In this document: positions 55,398-63,972 of the stretch, one piece after another | Layout: every line of letters starts with the position of its first letter | Numbering within the stretch: position 1 is the first letter of the stretch | Source of the DNA: Pseudomonadota bacterium | Lineage (GTDB): Bacteria > Pseudomonadota > Alphaproteobacteria > Rhizobiales > Rhizobiaceae | Assembly (NCBI GenBank): GCA_023390055.1 | Contig: JAEWDP010000085.1 | Span: forward strand, 26,353-90,352 | DNA: 64,000 nucleotides | Direction of reading: 5' to 3' | Translations under genes and position numbers: made by a program | Notes under the pieces: generated by a model | What the model was told of the DNA's origin: nothing | What the model saw: the letters and a program-made list of their open reading frames with translations, nothing else | The model's database searches: none

Positions 55398-57296
55398 ATG
55401 TTTGAGTTTCTGGAACTGGAAGAAACTGTAGGCAAGACGTGGCACCGCCTGGTGGGGCAGACACACAGTATGCCGCGTTACCCCGATCATGCTGTATGTT
55501 TCGAGGATATTTCAAGTATTCTGGCGTCCTGCTTCCGCGGCTTCGGGGGCGAAATTGCGTGCCAGCTCGTCCCAGCGGCAGCAAGAACGTCTCGGCATCG
55601 GCTGAGGCTGCGGCAACTTGTAGGACTGGGTGAAGAGCGCGTGGAACGCGTCGGACGCGATTTTGCCCGCGTCATGCTTCCACTGCAAATCGACCTGTTC
55701 CCAGACAGTATCCTCAATAAGGATCTTTACATCTGGTTGACCGCCTATCTCGCGTCCATCCCAGCAGATCCGACGACTGACAGCGACCCATTGGCAAGCG
55801 ATTTGACGCGTCTCAAACTGGCTGAGCGGACTGTGAATGCGACGTTACGGGCGTTTCCGGGCTTACGGCATACCTATCGGCGGTTGTGCCTGGCGATGCT
55901 GGACGAACGGCAGCGCGGCAAACTTCCGCCAGTGGAGCAACTGGTAGAGAATCTAATTCTGAGAATACTTCACGATGGTGCGGGCCTGACCTATTCCTTA
56001 CCATCGTCAATCTTCCCGCGCAAAGCTCCGCCTGGCTATCAGCCGATGATGGACATGCCACTATGGCCGGAATTCTTTGTCACCGAAAACGTTGCTCCGG
56101 GAGGTGCAGATGCAGATACACTACCCGGTGGAGAATCAATGCCGGCGGGGGTGAAGCGCATCGTTGCCAAGCGCGAACAACCAGACGACAAACGATCGAA
56201 GCGTAGCCCATTCATACTGAATCGCTTTGAGAAAATTCTTGCCATGGCGGAGATGGTGAATGTCGACCGGCCGACCGACGACAAGGATGATGACGACGGC
56301 AGGGCAGCGGAAGACCTTGATGAGATCATTCTCGGTCGTCGCCGCGAACGCCCTTCCTCCCGCTTTCGTTTCGACCTTGATCTGCCACCAGAGACATTGG
56401 ATTCGGCCGCAATAGGGACCAAACTTAGCTATCCTGAGTGGGACTACCGCAGCGGTATCTATCACAAGAACTATTGCAACGTCCTCGCTGTGCCGGCACC
56501 GGAAAAGGGGGATGTACTGCAAGAGAGCAACGAAACGCGTCAGCTTATGAAAAAGGTTCGGCGACAATTCGAGATTCTTCGTCCCCGTCACGAACTCCTG
56601 AGAGCTCAACTCGACGGCACGGAACTGGACATGGACGCTGTCGTAAGGTCGCGGACAGATCTCGCAGCCGGGGGCCAAGGGAGCGATCGCATCCACATGA
56701 TGAGCCGCCCGGCCAGATCAGATCTTGCTGTGACCATTTTGGTCGATGTCTCCCTTTCGACGGATGCATGGGTCGATAATCGCAGGGTGCTCGATGTCGA
56801 AAAGGAGGCACTGCTTGTCCTGTCACAAGGGCTTGCAGCCTGTGGCACCGACTACTCAATCCTCACATTCACGTCGCGACGACACTCATGGATCCGCATC
56901 GAAACCGTCAAGGCATTCGATGAACAGTTGGGGCCGCCGGTCGAGAATCGGATTGGCGCCTTGAAAGCCGGATTCTACACTCGCCTCGGTGCGGCCGTAC
57001 GACATTCTGTTGCCGAGCTAGGAAAACGACCAAACCGAACCAAACTCCTGCTGGTACTGACAGACGGAAAACCGAACGATATTGACCATTACGAAGGCCG
57101 GTTTGCGTTGGAAGACAGCCGCCGTGCAGTACAGGAAGCACGCCGAAGCGGCACTAAAGTCTTTGCAGTTACCGTCGATAGGGACGCACAGAGTTATTTA
57201 CCGATCATGTTCGGGCGCAATGGCTTTGCGATGGTTGGGGATATTTCGAGACTTCCGGCCGCCTTGCCGGCCATCTATCGCGGCCTGGCGATCTAG
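55398..57296 (+). CDS. norD: NorD, von Willebrand A-domain protein for NO reductase activation
   Basis: A 632-residue cytosolic or membrane-peripheral protein. A long N-terminal NorD region (about 1-280) leads to an acidic stretch DDKDDDDGRAAEDLDE (about 295-310). The C-terminal vWA domain has MIDAS D450-V-S-L-S454, T-x4 context FYTRLGAAVRHS, and LVLTDGKPNDID. It is the partner of NorQ, and the pair resembles other MoxR/vWA chaperone couples that load metals. GAGG lies upstream of ATG. It ends the cluster at a strong terminator. Confidence 0.93.
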   Translation: MFEFLELEETVGKTWHRLVGQTHSMPRYPDHAVCFEDISSILASCFRGFGGEIACQLVPAAARTSRHRLRLRQLVGLGEERVERVGRDFARVMLPLQIDLFPDSILNKDLYIWLTAYLASIPADPTTDSDPLASDLTRLKLAERTVNATLRAFPGLRHTYRRLCLAMLDERQRGKLPPVEQLVENLILRILHDGAGLTYSLPSSIFPRKAPPGYQPMMDMPLWPEFFVTENVAPGGADADTLPGGESMPAGVKRIVAKREQPDDKRSKRSPFILNRFEKILAMAEMVNVDRPTDDKDDDDGRAAEDLDEIILGRRRERPSSRFRFDLDLPPETLDSAAIGTKLSYPEWDYRSGIYHKNYCNVLAVPAPEKGDVLQESNETRQLMKKVRRQFEILRPRHELLRAQLDGTELDMDAVVRSRTDLAAGGQGSDRIHMMSRPARSDLAVTILVDVSLSTDAWVDNRRVLDVEKEALLVLSQGLAACGTDYSILTFTSRRHSWIRIETVKAFDEQLGPPVENRIGALKAGFYTRLGAAVRHSVAELGKRPNRTKLLLVLTDGKPNDIDHYEGRFALEDSRRAVQEARRSGTKVFAVTVDRDAQSYLPIMFGRNGFAMVGDISRLPAALPAIYRGLAI

Positions 57297-57315
57297 GGGG
57301 GCTGGCCCCAGGAAG

Positions 57316-57350
57316 GAGCCCGGTCAGGAACTTCCTGCCGGGCTCTTTTT
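57316..57350 (+). terminator. Rho-independent terminator after norD
   Basis: GAGCCCGG and CCGGGCTC, extended by CAGG/CCTG with one bulged base, form a long stem 20 bp past norD, followed by TTTTT. It also separates the convergent hemN. Confidence 0.92.
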
Positions 57351-57372
57351 CAGTCTCACACCCGGGAAAGGA

Positions 57373-58725
57373 TCAGGCGGCCTTGCTATAGACTCGTTTT
57401 GAAGCACTCAGATACGCATCAAATGCGGCCGCTACGGCTCGGACGACGAACCGATGACTAGCATCTACGCGAACCATAGAGTCGTTTCGAGAAATCAACC
57501 CATCTTTCTCCAGTTCATCGAGTGCCGGGTTCTTCCTCAGCAACTGGTCGGGGTCAAACCCGTATCGAGTACAAATGGAGGCAACATCAACCGCAAAGTC
57601 ACACATCAATCGCTCGATCACCTCGGCTCTCAGCCGGTCCTCGGCCGTTAATGTATATGTCTTTGCCGTCGGGAGTTCGCCGGATGATACACGCTTCGCA
57701 TAGAGCCCGGGGGGTACTTCATTTTGATGGTATCCCTGGACAAATCTGCCGATTGCAGAGGCACCAATCCCAATCAGCGTTTCACAGCAATCCGTTGTAT
57801 ACCCTTGAAAATTGCGGTGCAGTCGTCCAGCGCGCTGTGCGATCGCAAGATCATCTTCCGGTAATGCGAAGTGATCAAGTCCGATCCTTTCATAGCCGAC
57901 CTCCACCAGACGCGTGGCAATGGCTTCCGCCTGGGCATGCCGCTCCTGCGCACCGGGAAGCGCTGCTTCATCGATCAATCGCTGGTGCTTCTTGAAGGTG
58001 GGAATGTGGGCATAGCCGAAGACCGCAAAACGATTGGGCCGCATTGCGACGGCAAGGTCCACCGTGTCTATGCACGAGCCCACAGTCTGATGAGGCAGGC
58101 CGTAGATCAGGTCGAAGTTGATCGCCCTTACACCAGCTTCCCGCAAGTCCTCCACCGCGGCGACCGTCGTTTCAACCGTCTGGATTCGATTGATGGCTTT
58201 CTGTACCTTCGGATCGAAACTTTGCACGCCAAGGCTCGCACGCGTTACACCTGATTGTCCAAGCGCTGCTGCCATCTCGGGTTGCAAACGGCGCGGATCA
58301 ATTTCGACTGCCGCATTGACGACGCTGGCAAAACCAAGACGATCACGGAGTGCCCCCATCAGAGCTATAAACTCGTCCGGCTGGATTATCGTGGGCGTTC
58401 CGCCGCCGAAATGGATTTCACCAATGTTGAAATCTCTACCGCTCTCCACGGCAATCATTTCAATTTCCTGGTGAAGGACTTCGAGATAATCCAGGATCGG
58501 ATTGTCCTTTTGCGTGATGGTTGTGTGGCAACCACAATACCAGCACATGGATCGACAGAACGGAATATGCAGGTAGAGCGACGTTGCCTTTTCAGCCGGT
58601 ATTGCCTGTAGCCAACGCGAATATGTACCAGACGTCACATCGCTCCTGAAGTTCGGAGCGGTCGGATAGCTAGTGTATCGGGGCAGCCGCGATTCACCAT
58701 ATTTTTCTACGATCGCCTGAAGCAT
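57373..58725 (-). CDS. hemN: Oxygen-independent coproporphyrinogen III dehydrogenase (HemN)
   Basis: A 450-residue radical SAM enzyme that makes protoporphyrinogen IX for heme without oxygen. The cluster cysteines are C57-x3-C61-x2-C64, followed by G-C66 as in true HemN (HIPFCRSMCWYCGCHTT); FGGGTP and the C-terminal HemN domain follow. ATG 58725 is preferred: GAAAGGA sits 7 bp upstream and MLQAIVEKYGESRLPRYTSYP is the usual start. An ATG at 58746 lacks a ribosome site. An NnrR-type box is centred 67 bp upstream, so heme supply is tied to denitrification. An aerobic HemF is not in the window. Confidence 0.95.
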   Translation of the reverse strand: MLQAIVEKYGESRLPRYTSYPTAPNFRSDVTSGTYSRWLQAIPAEKATSLYLHIPFCRSMCWYCGCHTTITQKDNPILDYLEVLHQEIEMIAVESGRDFNIGEIHFGGGTPTIIQPDEFIALMGALRDRLGFASVVNAAVEIDPRRLQPEMAAALGQSGVTRASLGVQSFDPKVQKAINRIQTVETTVAAVEDLREAGVRAINFDLIYGLPHQTVGSCIDTVDLAVAMRPNRFAVFGYAHIPTFKKHQRLIDEAALPGAQERHAQAEAIATRLVEVGYERIGLDHFALPEDDLAIAQRAGRLHRNFQGYTTDCCETLIGIGASAIGRFVQGYHQNEVPPGLYAKRVSSGELPTAKTYTLTAEDRLRAEVIERLMCDFAVDVASICTRYGFDPDQLLRKNPALDELEKDGLISRNDSMVRVDASHRFVVRAVAAAFDAYLSASKRVYSKAA

Positions 58726-58784
58726 CGCGTCGTTCCTTTCATTCATCGCAAGAAAGGAGGTAGCGACCGTGACTGTTCAAGTCT

Positions 58785-58798
58785 TTGCGCAACGTCAA
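58785..58798. promoter_or_regulatory. NnrR/FNR-type box upstream of hemN
   Basis: TTGCGCAACGTCAA fits TTG-N8-CAA. At -41.5 it predicts a hemN start of transcription near 58750, about 25 nt before ATG 58725. Confidence 0.7.
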
Positions 58799-58844
58799 TT
58801 ACCGACGTAGTACACCGGTTGATCTCAGGTAGGTGATGGTTTGT

Positions 58845-58858
58845 TTGTTGCACCACAA
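58845..58858. promoter_or_regulatory. NnrR/FNR-type box upstream of the DUF2249 operon
   Basis: TTGTTGCACCACAA fits TTG-N8-CAA. At -41.5 it predicts transcription from near 58893, about 59 nt before the DUF2249 start. It lies 60 bp from the hemN box, so the two divergent units have separate sites. Confidence 0.68.
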
Positions 58859-58951
58859 ATTGGATTGCCAGTATCGGCAGTAGTCTGCGGGGATGGGAGC
58901 GGTCGGCCTACTCTCCCGCATTGACCAACCAGGCCTTCGGAAGATTCCAAT

Positions 58952-59221
58952 ATGTCGCAAGTATCCGATATTCCATTAATCGACGTCAGGACCCTCCCCC
59001 CCGCGGAACGCCATCCACGCATATTCGGCGTGCTCACGTCGCTCGAACCGGGTGCATCCATGCATATCGCCAGTGATCACGACCCGCGGCCGTTGCATTA
59101 CCAGATTGAGAGCCGTTTTCCCGAGACGTTCGACTGGTCCTATCTGGAGCAAGGACCCGACACGTGGCGTGTCGAAATAACACGCGCTAATGGCTGTGGC
59201 TGCGGCTGCAGCGACCACTGA
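58952..59221 (+). CDS. DUF2249 protein with cysteine-rich tail
   Basis: An 89-residue protein covering a single DUF2249 domain (about 8-75: IPLIDVRTLPPAERHPRIFG, then HDPRPLHYQIESRFPETFDW). It ends in GCGCGCSDH, a run of three cysteines spaced by glycine plus a histidine, which could bind a metal. DUF2249 proteins often occur beside denitrification and hemerythrin genes, but their function is not established. GGAAGA precedes the ATG. It is the first gene of a four-gene operon under an NnrR-type box. Confidence 0.85.
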   Translation: MSQVSDIPLIDVRTLPPAERHPRIFGVLTSLEPGASMHIASDHDPRPLHYQIESRFPETFDWSYLEQGPDTWRVEITRANGCGCGCSDH

Positions 59222-59231
59222 CGGAACAGTT

Positions 59232-60593
59232 ATGGCCGGTGCCTCGCTCTCCCGTTGGACCATGTCCTATTTCGCGGCGGCGCTTTTCTTCCTTCTGGTA
59301 GGGAATGGACTTTTCGTCGTTGGCTTCGGCTATCCAGCTATGCCGATTGAGGCACCAGAAACATTGATCCTGGTCCATATCCTTGCAATCGGCTGGCTGG
59401 GATTGTTGTTTAGCGGGGCGTTGCTGCAGTTCGTCCCGGTTCTCGTGGCGAAACCCCTCTACGCTCCAGGTCTCGCACCTGTTGCGCTGATCCTGCTGAT
59501 CACCGGATTACTCTGTCTGGTTTTCGGCTTTATGTATATCGCTGACTATCTGGAGGGGGGCGTCGCCTTCCTGCCGTTTGGCGGGCTGCTTCTGGCAGCA
59601 GGTTTTGGACTTGTCATTTCCATGATTGGTGGGACACTGCTTACGGGAAGACCGCTGGGCGTGCCTGCCCGGTTTGTTGCGACAGGTATCGTTGCGTTGG
59701 TGGCAACGCTGTTTTTGGGCGTGTGCTTTACACTCACACTTTCCGGTTTCACGAGTGCGCCATTTCTCGATCAGTTGCTGGTGAGCGGGGTTTCCCTGCA
59801 TGTATTTCTCGGACTTGTTGGCTGGATGAGTGTCAGCACATTCGGCGTTAGCTATCAATTGCTTACGATGTTCCTCCTCGTGCACGAGAAAGGCCGGTGG
59901 AGGACACATGCAATATCTGGGCTTATGACCACCTCAGTACTAATGGCAGTGATAGCCATACCCGCCGTGGCTTCAGGATGGAATCCGGCGATGCCTGTCT
60001 ATGCTGCAATTTCCATATTCGTCTCGGCCTCATGTCTTTTCATATATGAAGTCGTGACGATTTACCGCCAGCGAAAGCGCCCTTCCCTTGAGTTGAACAT
60101 GAAGATGAACGCCGTCGCGACAGGTGCATTATTCCTGTCGGTTTGCCTCTTCTTTTTACTTGCCATGAACGGTTCGCTTGCCTCACATGTCGGACCATTG
60201 ACCTACATGGTTGCATTGAATTGGCTCTCCGTTCTCGGTCTCGGCCACCTCTATAAAATTGTTGCCTTTATGACCTGGCTGGAATCTTACGGGCCCATCC
60301 TCGGGCGCAAACCCGTTCCGCGTGTGCAAGATCTCGTCAATGAGAAACGAGCGTCCATCTGGTTTTTTCTATATGCAGGTTGCACTGCAGTATCGATATT
60401 CGCCCTTCTGCTGGAGATGTCGTCTGCTTTCCGCGCAGTCAGCCTTGTCCAGATGGTCTGCTTAACGGTTGTGATTGTTGAACTCGCGCGGACGCGTCGG
60501 CTTTCGTATGTATCAATGTCGCCATCTTCAGATGGAAAAGGAGCGCATGCTGCTCCACCGCTCTTTCTACCCACGCAGTTCGAGAGGAAATGA
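59232..60593 (+). CDS. Polytopic membrane protein of the denitrification accessory operon
   Basis: A 453-residue protein with about 12 hydrophobic segments. Histidines sit in membrane contexts such as LILVHILAIGWLGLLFSG (about 43-60), GVSLHVFLGLVGWMSVSTFG (about 190-210) and LGLGHLYKIVAFMTWLESYGP (about 340-360). It recalls a distant heme-copper oxidase subunit I-like family found next to nor and nnr genes; the canonical set of six ligands is not obvious, so it may bind heme or copper without being an oxidase. ATG 59232 follows DUF2249 after 10 bp; an upstream ATG (59190) would overlap that gene. Its stop overlaps the start of the next gene by ATGA. Confidence 0.7.
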   Translation: MAGASLSRWTMSYFAAALFFLLVGNGLFVVGFGYPAMPIEAPETLILVHILAIGWLGLLFSGALLQFVPVLVAKPLYAPGLAPVALILLITGLLCLVFGFMYIADYLEGGVAFLPFGGLLLAAGFGLVISMIGGTLLTGRPLGVPARFVATGIVALVATLFLGVCFTLTLSGFTSAPFLDQLLVSGVSLHVFLGLVGWMSVSTFGVSYQLLTMFLLVHEKGRWRTHAISGLMTTSVLMAVIAIPAVASGWNPAMPVYAAISIFVSASCLFIYEVVTIYRQRKRPSLELNMKMNAVATGALFLSVCLFFLLAMNGSLASHVGPLTYMVALNWLSVLGLGHLYKIVAFMTWLESYGPILGRKPVPRVQDLVNEKRASIWFFLYAGCTAVSIFALLLEMSSAFRAVSLVQMVCLTVVIVELARTRRLSYVSMSPSSDGKGAHAAPPLFLPTQFERK

Positions 60594-61123
60594 CTATGCC
60601 CGTCAGCTACATGACACTGGATGTCCGACCCATACTGGAATCGGGCGGGGAGCCCTTTCAGGCAATTATCGGAGCTGTTGACCGTTTGGCTCCGGGTGAA
60701 GGCTTGCGTCTCATCGCACCCTTTCGGCCTCAACCACTTTTCTCCGTCATGGAGCGTCGCGGTTTTGATTATGAACTGGAAGAGCTCCCTGATGGAGGAA
60801 TCGAGGTACGATTTCTTCCGAAAACCGCCATCGACATACAGATTTCTGACGGCGCGGTCTCGCCAGACCTCTGGCCAGAACCCTCCATCGATCTTGACCT
60901 CTCGGACCTCGATCCCCCGGAGCCGATGGTTCGGTTGCTGTCCGAAGCTGAACGGATGGAGCCGGGTGAGGTCATCTTCGCTGTTCTCTCACGTGAACCG
61001 CTTCTTCTCTTTCCTGAACTGACACGGCGAGGACATCAGTGGGTCGGTAACTTCGATACCACAAAAACATTCTACCGGATCATGATACGGATTGGCAGCG
61101 ACGCAGGTGGGGTCCATGTCTGA
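60590..61123 (+). CDS. Tandem DUF2249 protein
   Basis: A 177-residue protein with two DUF2249 units: residues about 7-76 (YMTLDVRPILESGGEPFQAI to FDYELEELPDGGIEVRFLP) and about 98-170 (LDLSDLDPPEPMVRLLSEAE to TFYRIMIRIG). The two share the pattern D-x-R/L-D-P-P-E-P...L...L-x-P-G-E...P-x-L...L-x-x-R-G, which points to an internal duplication. It starts within the stop of the membrane protein gene (ATGA), with GAGAGGA upstream, and overlaps the DUF59 gene, so translation is coupled. Function is unknown; a soluble partner of the membrane protein is likely from context. Confidence 0.8.
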   Translation: MTMPVSYMTLDVRPILESGGEPFQAIIGAVDRLAPGEGLRLIAPFRPQPLFSVMERRGFDYELEELPDGGIEVRFLPKTAIDIQISDGAVSPDLWPEPSIDLDLSDLDPPEPMVRLLSEAERMEPGEVIFAVLSREPLLLFPELTRRGHQWVGNFDTTKTFYRIMIRIGSDAGGVHV

Positions 61124-61409
61124 TTGGGTCGCAGACGAACTACTCCAAGAAATTCGCGACGGTCTTCGCAAAATTATCGATCCGGAGCTGGGCCAAGACA
61201 TTGTCGGTCTCGGTCTGATATACGATATGGAAGCAGGAGCTTCAGGTTACGTTCGCATTTTAATGACGACAACCGTACCAGGATGTCCTGCTTCCGAGTT
61301 TCTCGTCGGGGCCGTGAAGCAAGCAGTCCTGGCCATCAATGGCGTTCGAACGGTCGACGTACAGCTCACCCACGAGCCACGCTGGTCCCCGGCGATGATG
61401 GCTCCGTGA
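61116..61409 (+). CDS. DUF59/MIP18-family protein (metal-sulfur cluster assembly type)
   Basis: A 97-residue DUF59 protein: LRKIIDPELGQDIVGLGLIYD (about 17-37) and TTTVPGCPASEFL (about 51-63) with the single conserved cysteine. Relatives (SufT, PaaD, MIP18) help mature Fe-S proteins or metal centres. The ATG overlaps the stop of the tandem DUF2249 gene (ATGTCTGA), with AGGTGGGG upstream; an earlier ATG (61092) is less likely. Ending this operon, it suggests that the operon serves assembly or repair of a metal centre during denitrification, which is inference. Confidence 0.87.
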   Translation: MSDWVADELLQEIRDGLRKIIDPELGQDIVGLGLIYDMEAGASGYVRILMTTTVPGCPASEFLVGAVKQAVLAINGVRTVDVQLTHEPRWSPAMMAP

Positions 61410-61441
61410 CTGGAACATACGTCGACCCCACCCAGGCACGA

Positions 61442-62656
61442 TCAAGAGATCTTTCGCCGCACTCTAGTCAACATAGGGGTATATTCGAGTAGAAAGAGGC
61501 CGAATGCTGCAACCCATGTTATACCCGATGCGACATAGAACATCCGGGAATTGCCCGGCAGAAAATCGGCAGCCGGACGAAGTATGGCCGTCAGCACGAT
61601 CATCCCATAAAGCGTGGACGTCGTTCGCGACGCCGACAGGACACGCCCGGTATGCCCACGTGTCGCTCGGGTCATGACCGCCAGCATCATTGTTGAAACC
61701 GTCCCAACCGTCAGTATATGCAGGGCCACCATTGGTGTCACCCTGCCGAACGCCGAAAGTGCCAAACCCAAAAAGCCCAGAGGGACGAAAAAATAGGCGA
61801 CATGCAATACTGTAACAAGATGTTCCGATGTCGTCGTCCACCCGCGCCAACGGTACAAACGAAAGAACTGCAGAACTGATGCAATTGCCGACACCGAGGC
61901 AACCCAGGCGCCTTCTGACAGAGCCACCCAGGACACCAAGGCAATAATTCCTGCCAGTATGGAAAGATTGTCGAACTGATCATATGGCGCTGGAAAGTCC
62001 GCCCGCCCTCTTTTGTTAATCCAGTTACGGGTAAAGCTCGGCACAATTCTGCCGCCGACAATCATTATCAGAAGGACATAAGCTGACACTGCAAGCCTGG
62101 TCGCAATCTCCGGGTGGCCGCCACGGATGACCTCCATGTGGAATAGGATGTTGCCAACAGAAAGGACAAACAGACCACTCAACACTTTGATGTCCTTCCA
62201 TTTCCTTCCGGCAACGATTTCCCGGGCACAGACCAGAAACAGGATCGGCAAAAATAGGCTGTCAACCACAGCCGCTATCGCCCCATCGGCAATGTCTGGC
62301 AACAGGAATGCGATCCGACCTGAGATCCACAGCGCGAACAAGAAAAAGAGTGGCCAGCCAGATACTGGCAGTTTTCCGGTCCAGTTTGGAACAGACGTCA
62401 TGAGGAAGCCGGCAAGAACTGCCGAGGAATATCCAAACAGCATTTCGTGCCCGTGCCAGTATGTCGCGCCGTAACCTTCCGCGATTGCGACCAGACCCGT
62501 GAGGCTGGCAATCCATAGTATCATTGCAATGAGAGCCCAGATGGCAGCTCCGAGGAAGAAGGGTCGAAAGCCATAGGAGAATAGTACGGGCGCCGTCTGG
62601 GACAAGCCGCGCGGAATACCACCCTTTCTTGGTCGATCGACCAAACCGAAGATCAT
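61442..62656 (-). CDS. nnrS: NnrS family membrane protein
   Basis: A 404-residue inner-membrane protein with about 12 helices and the NnrS signature: SYGFRPFFLGAAIWAL (about 27-42), YWHGHEMLFGYSSAVLAGFLMT (about 66-87), and GGRIVPSFTRNWIN (about 200-213). Histidines in the WHGHEM motif fit its reported heme and copper binding. NnrS relieves NO stress, probably by protecting metal centres from nitrosylation. AAGGAG lies about 10 bp before ATG. It is divergent from nirK with two NnrR-type boxes between, one at a suitable distance for each gene. Confidence 0.93.
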   Translation of the reverse strand: MIFGLVDRPRKGGIPRGLSQTAPVLFSYGFRPFFLGAAIWALIAMILWIASLTGLVAIAEGYGATYWHGHEMLFGYSSAVLAGFLMTSVPNWTGKLPVSGWPLFFLFALWISGRIAFLLPDIADGAIAAVVDSLFLPILFLVCAREIVAGRKWKDIKVLSGLFVLSVGNILFHMEVIRGGHPEIATRLAVSAYVLLIMIVGGRIVPSFTRNWINKRGRADFPAPYDQFDNLSILAGIIALVSWVALSEGAWVASVSAIASVLQFFRLYRWRGWTTTSEHLVTVLHVAYFFVPLGFLGLALSAFGRVTPMVALHILTVGTVSTMMLAVMTRATRGHTGRVLSASRTTSTLYGMIVLTAILRPAADFLPGNSRMFYVASGITWVAAFGLFLLEYTPMLTRVRRKIS

Positions 62657-62713
62657 ATCAGGACACTCCTTCTTCTCTTTGATCTTTGTCTATTTCATGC
62701 ACAAGAATTCTCT

Positions 62714-62727
62714 TTGCTAATGTGCAA
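62714..62727. promoter_or_regulatory. NnrR/FNR-type box facing nnrS
   Basis: TTGCTAATGTGCAA fits TTG-N8-CAA. At -41.5 on the minus strand it predicts an nnrS leader of about 23 nt. Confidence 0.75.
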
Positions 62728-62746
62728 GTAAAAAGACTGGCTATAT

Positions 62747-62760
62747 TTGTCCGGGGTCAA
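62747..62760. promoter_or_regulatory. NnrR/FNR-type box facing nirK, with -10 candidate
   Basis: TTGTCCGGGGTCAA fits TTG-N8-CAA; the centre lies 33 bp from the nnrS-facing box. A TACTAA at 62780-62785 is a fair -10 element, which puts transcription near 62793, about 45 nt before the nirK start. Confidence 0.75.
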
Positions 62761-62838
62761 AGATGCACATGAGACGCAATACTAATTTGCTGGACAGGGA
62801 CGCGGAGATAGCTCTGCACCCAGTCTAGGAGAAAGACG

Positions 62839-63972
62839 ATGACCCAGAATTTTAGCTTTACCAGGCGCTCGATGTTGGCTGGAGCTGCCATTGCCGGAGC
62901 CATTAGTCCACTTGTCGCAGGTTCGTTCGCAAAGGCAAATGAAGAGGTCGCACCCATTACCTCACCTACAGATCTGGCTTCGCTGGAACGTGTAAAGGTC
63001 GAACTTGTGAAGCCGCCTTTCGTTCATGCCCACACGCAGAAGGCGGATGGCGCTCCGAAGATCGTTGAGTTCACGCTGACCATCGAGGAAAAGAAGATGG
63101 TCATCGATGACAAAGGCACGGAAATTCATGCCATGACGTTCGACGGGTCGGTTCCTGCCCCCATGATGGTCGTCCACCAGAACGATTATGTCGAGTTGAC
63201 GCTCATCAACCCCGAAACAAATGAGCTGCAGCATAATATCGATTTCCATTCAGCCACAGGAGCCCTTGGTGGAGGAGCGCTGACGGTCGTCAACCCGGGT
63301 GAAAAGGCTGTGCTGCGCTTCAAGGCTACCAAGGCTGGAGTATTTGTCTACCATTGCGCACCTCCCGGGATGGTACCGTGGCACGTCACCGCCGGCATGA
63401 ACGGCGCGATGTTGGTGCTGCCACGCGAAGGTCTCACTGATGGGCATGGAAATGAACTGGTCTACGATCGCGTTTACTATGTGGGCGAACAGGATTTTTA
63501 CGTGCCACGGGACGAGGATGGCAATTTCAAGAAGTACGACAGTCTGGGTGAATCGTACCCCGACACTTTAGAAGTGATGCGGACTTTGACACCCAGTCAC
63601 ATCGTGTTTAACGGAGCCGTCGGCGCCCTCACGGGCGAGAATGCGCTCAATGCCGCCGTCGGCGAGAAGGTACTCATCCTGCATTCGCAGGCAAACCGTG
63701 ACACACGCCCGCATCTGATCGGCGGCCACGGTGATTATGTCTGGGCAACAGGCAAGTTCAATAATATTCCAGATCGCGATCAGGAAACCTGGTTTATCCC
63801 CGGAGGTACTGCCGGTGCAGCACTTTACACTTTCGAACAGCCTGGCATCTATGCCTATGTGAACCACAATCTCATCGAGGCATTCGAACTTGGCGCTGCT
63901 GCACACTTCAAGGTTACAGGTAACTGGAATAACGATTTGATGACGGCGATCGTCTCGCCGACTGGAAGCTAA
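62839..63972 (+). CDS. nirK: Copper-containing nitrite reductase
   Basis: A 377-residue periplasmic enzyme reducing nitrite to NO. A twin-arginine signal (FTRRSMLAGAAIAGA, ending about residue 33 at SFAKA) suggests Tat export. Two cupredoxin domains carry the full ligand set. Type 1 copper uses H132, C173, H182 and M187, and type 2 copper uses H137, H172 and H343. Catalytic D135 and H292 are present. Linker and length fit the classical class I (AniA/AcNir-like blue/green) form without extra domains. AGGAGA lies 7 bp before ATG. Only 28 bp follow before the window ends, so nirV, often next, cannot be seen. Confidence 0.97.
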   Translation: MTQNFSFTRRSMLAGAAIAGAISPLVAGSFAKANEEVAPITSPTDLASLERVKVELVKPPFVHAHTQKADGAPKIVEFTLTIEEKKMVIDDKGTEIHAMTFDGSVPAPMMVVHQNDYVELTLINPETNELQHNIDFHSATGALGGGALTVVNPGEKAVLRFKATKAGVFVYHCAPPGMVPWHVTAGMNGAMLVLPREGLTDGHGNELVYDRVYYVGEQDFYVPRDEDGNFKKYDSLGESYPDTLEVMRTLTPSHIVFNGAVGALTGENALNAAVGEKVLILHSQANRDTRPHLIGGHGDYVWATGKFNNIPDRDQETWFIPGGTAGAALYTFEQPGIYAYVNHNLIEAFELGAAAHFKVTGNWNNDLMTAIVSPTGS

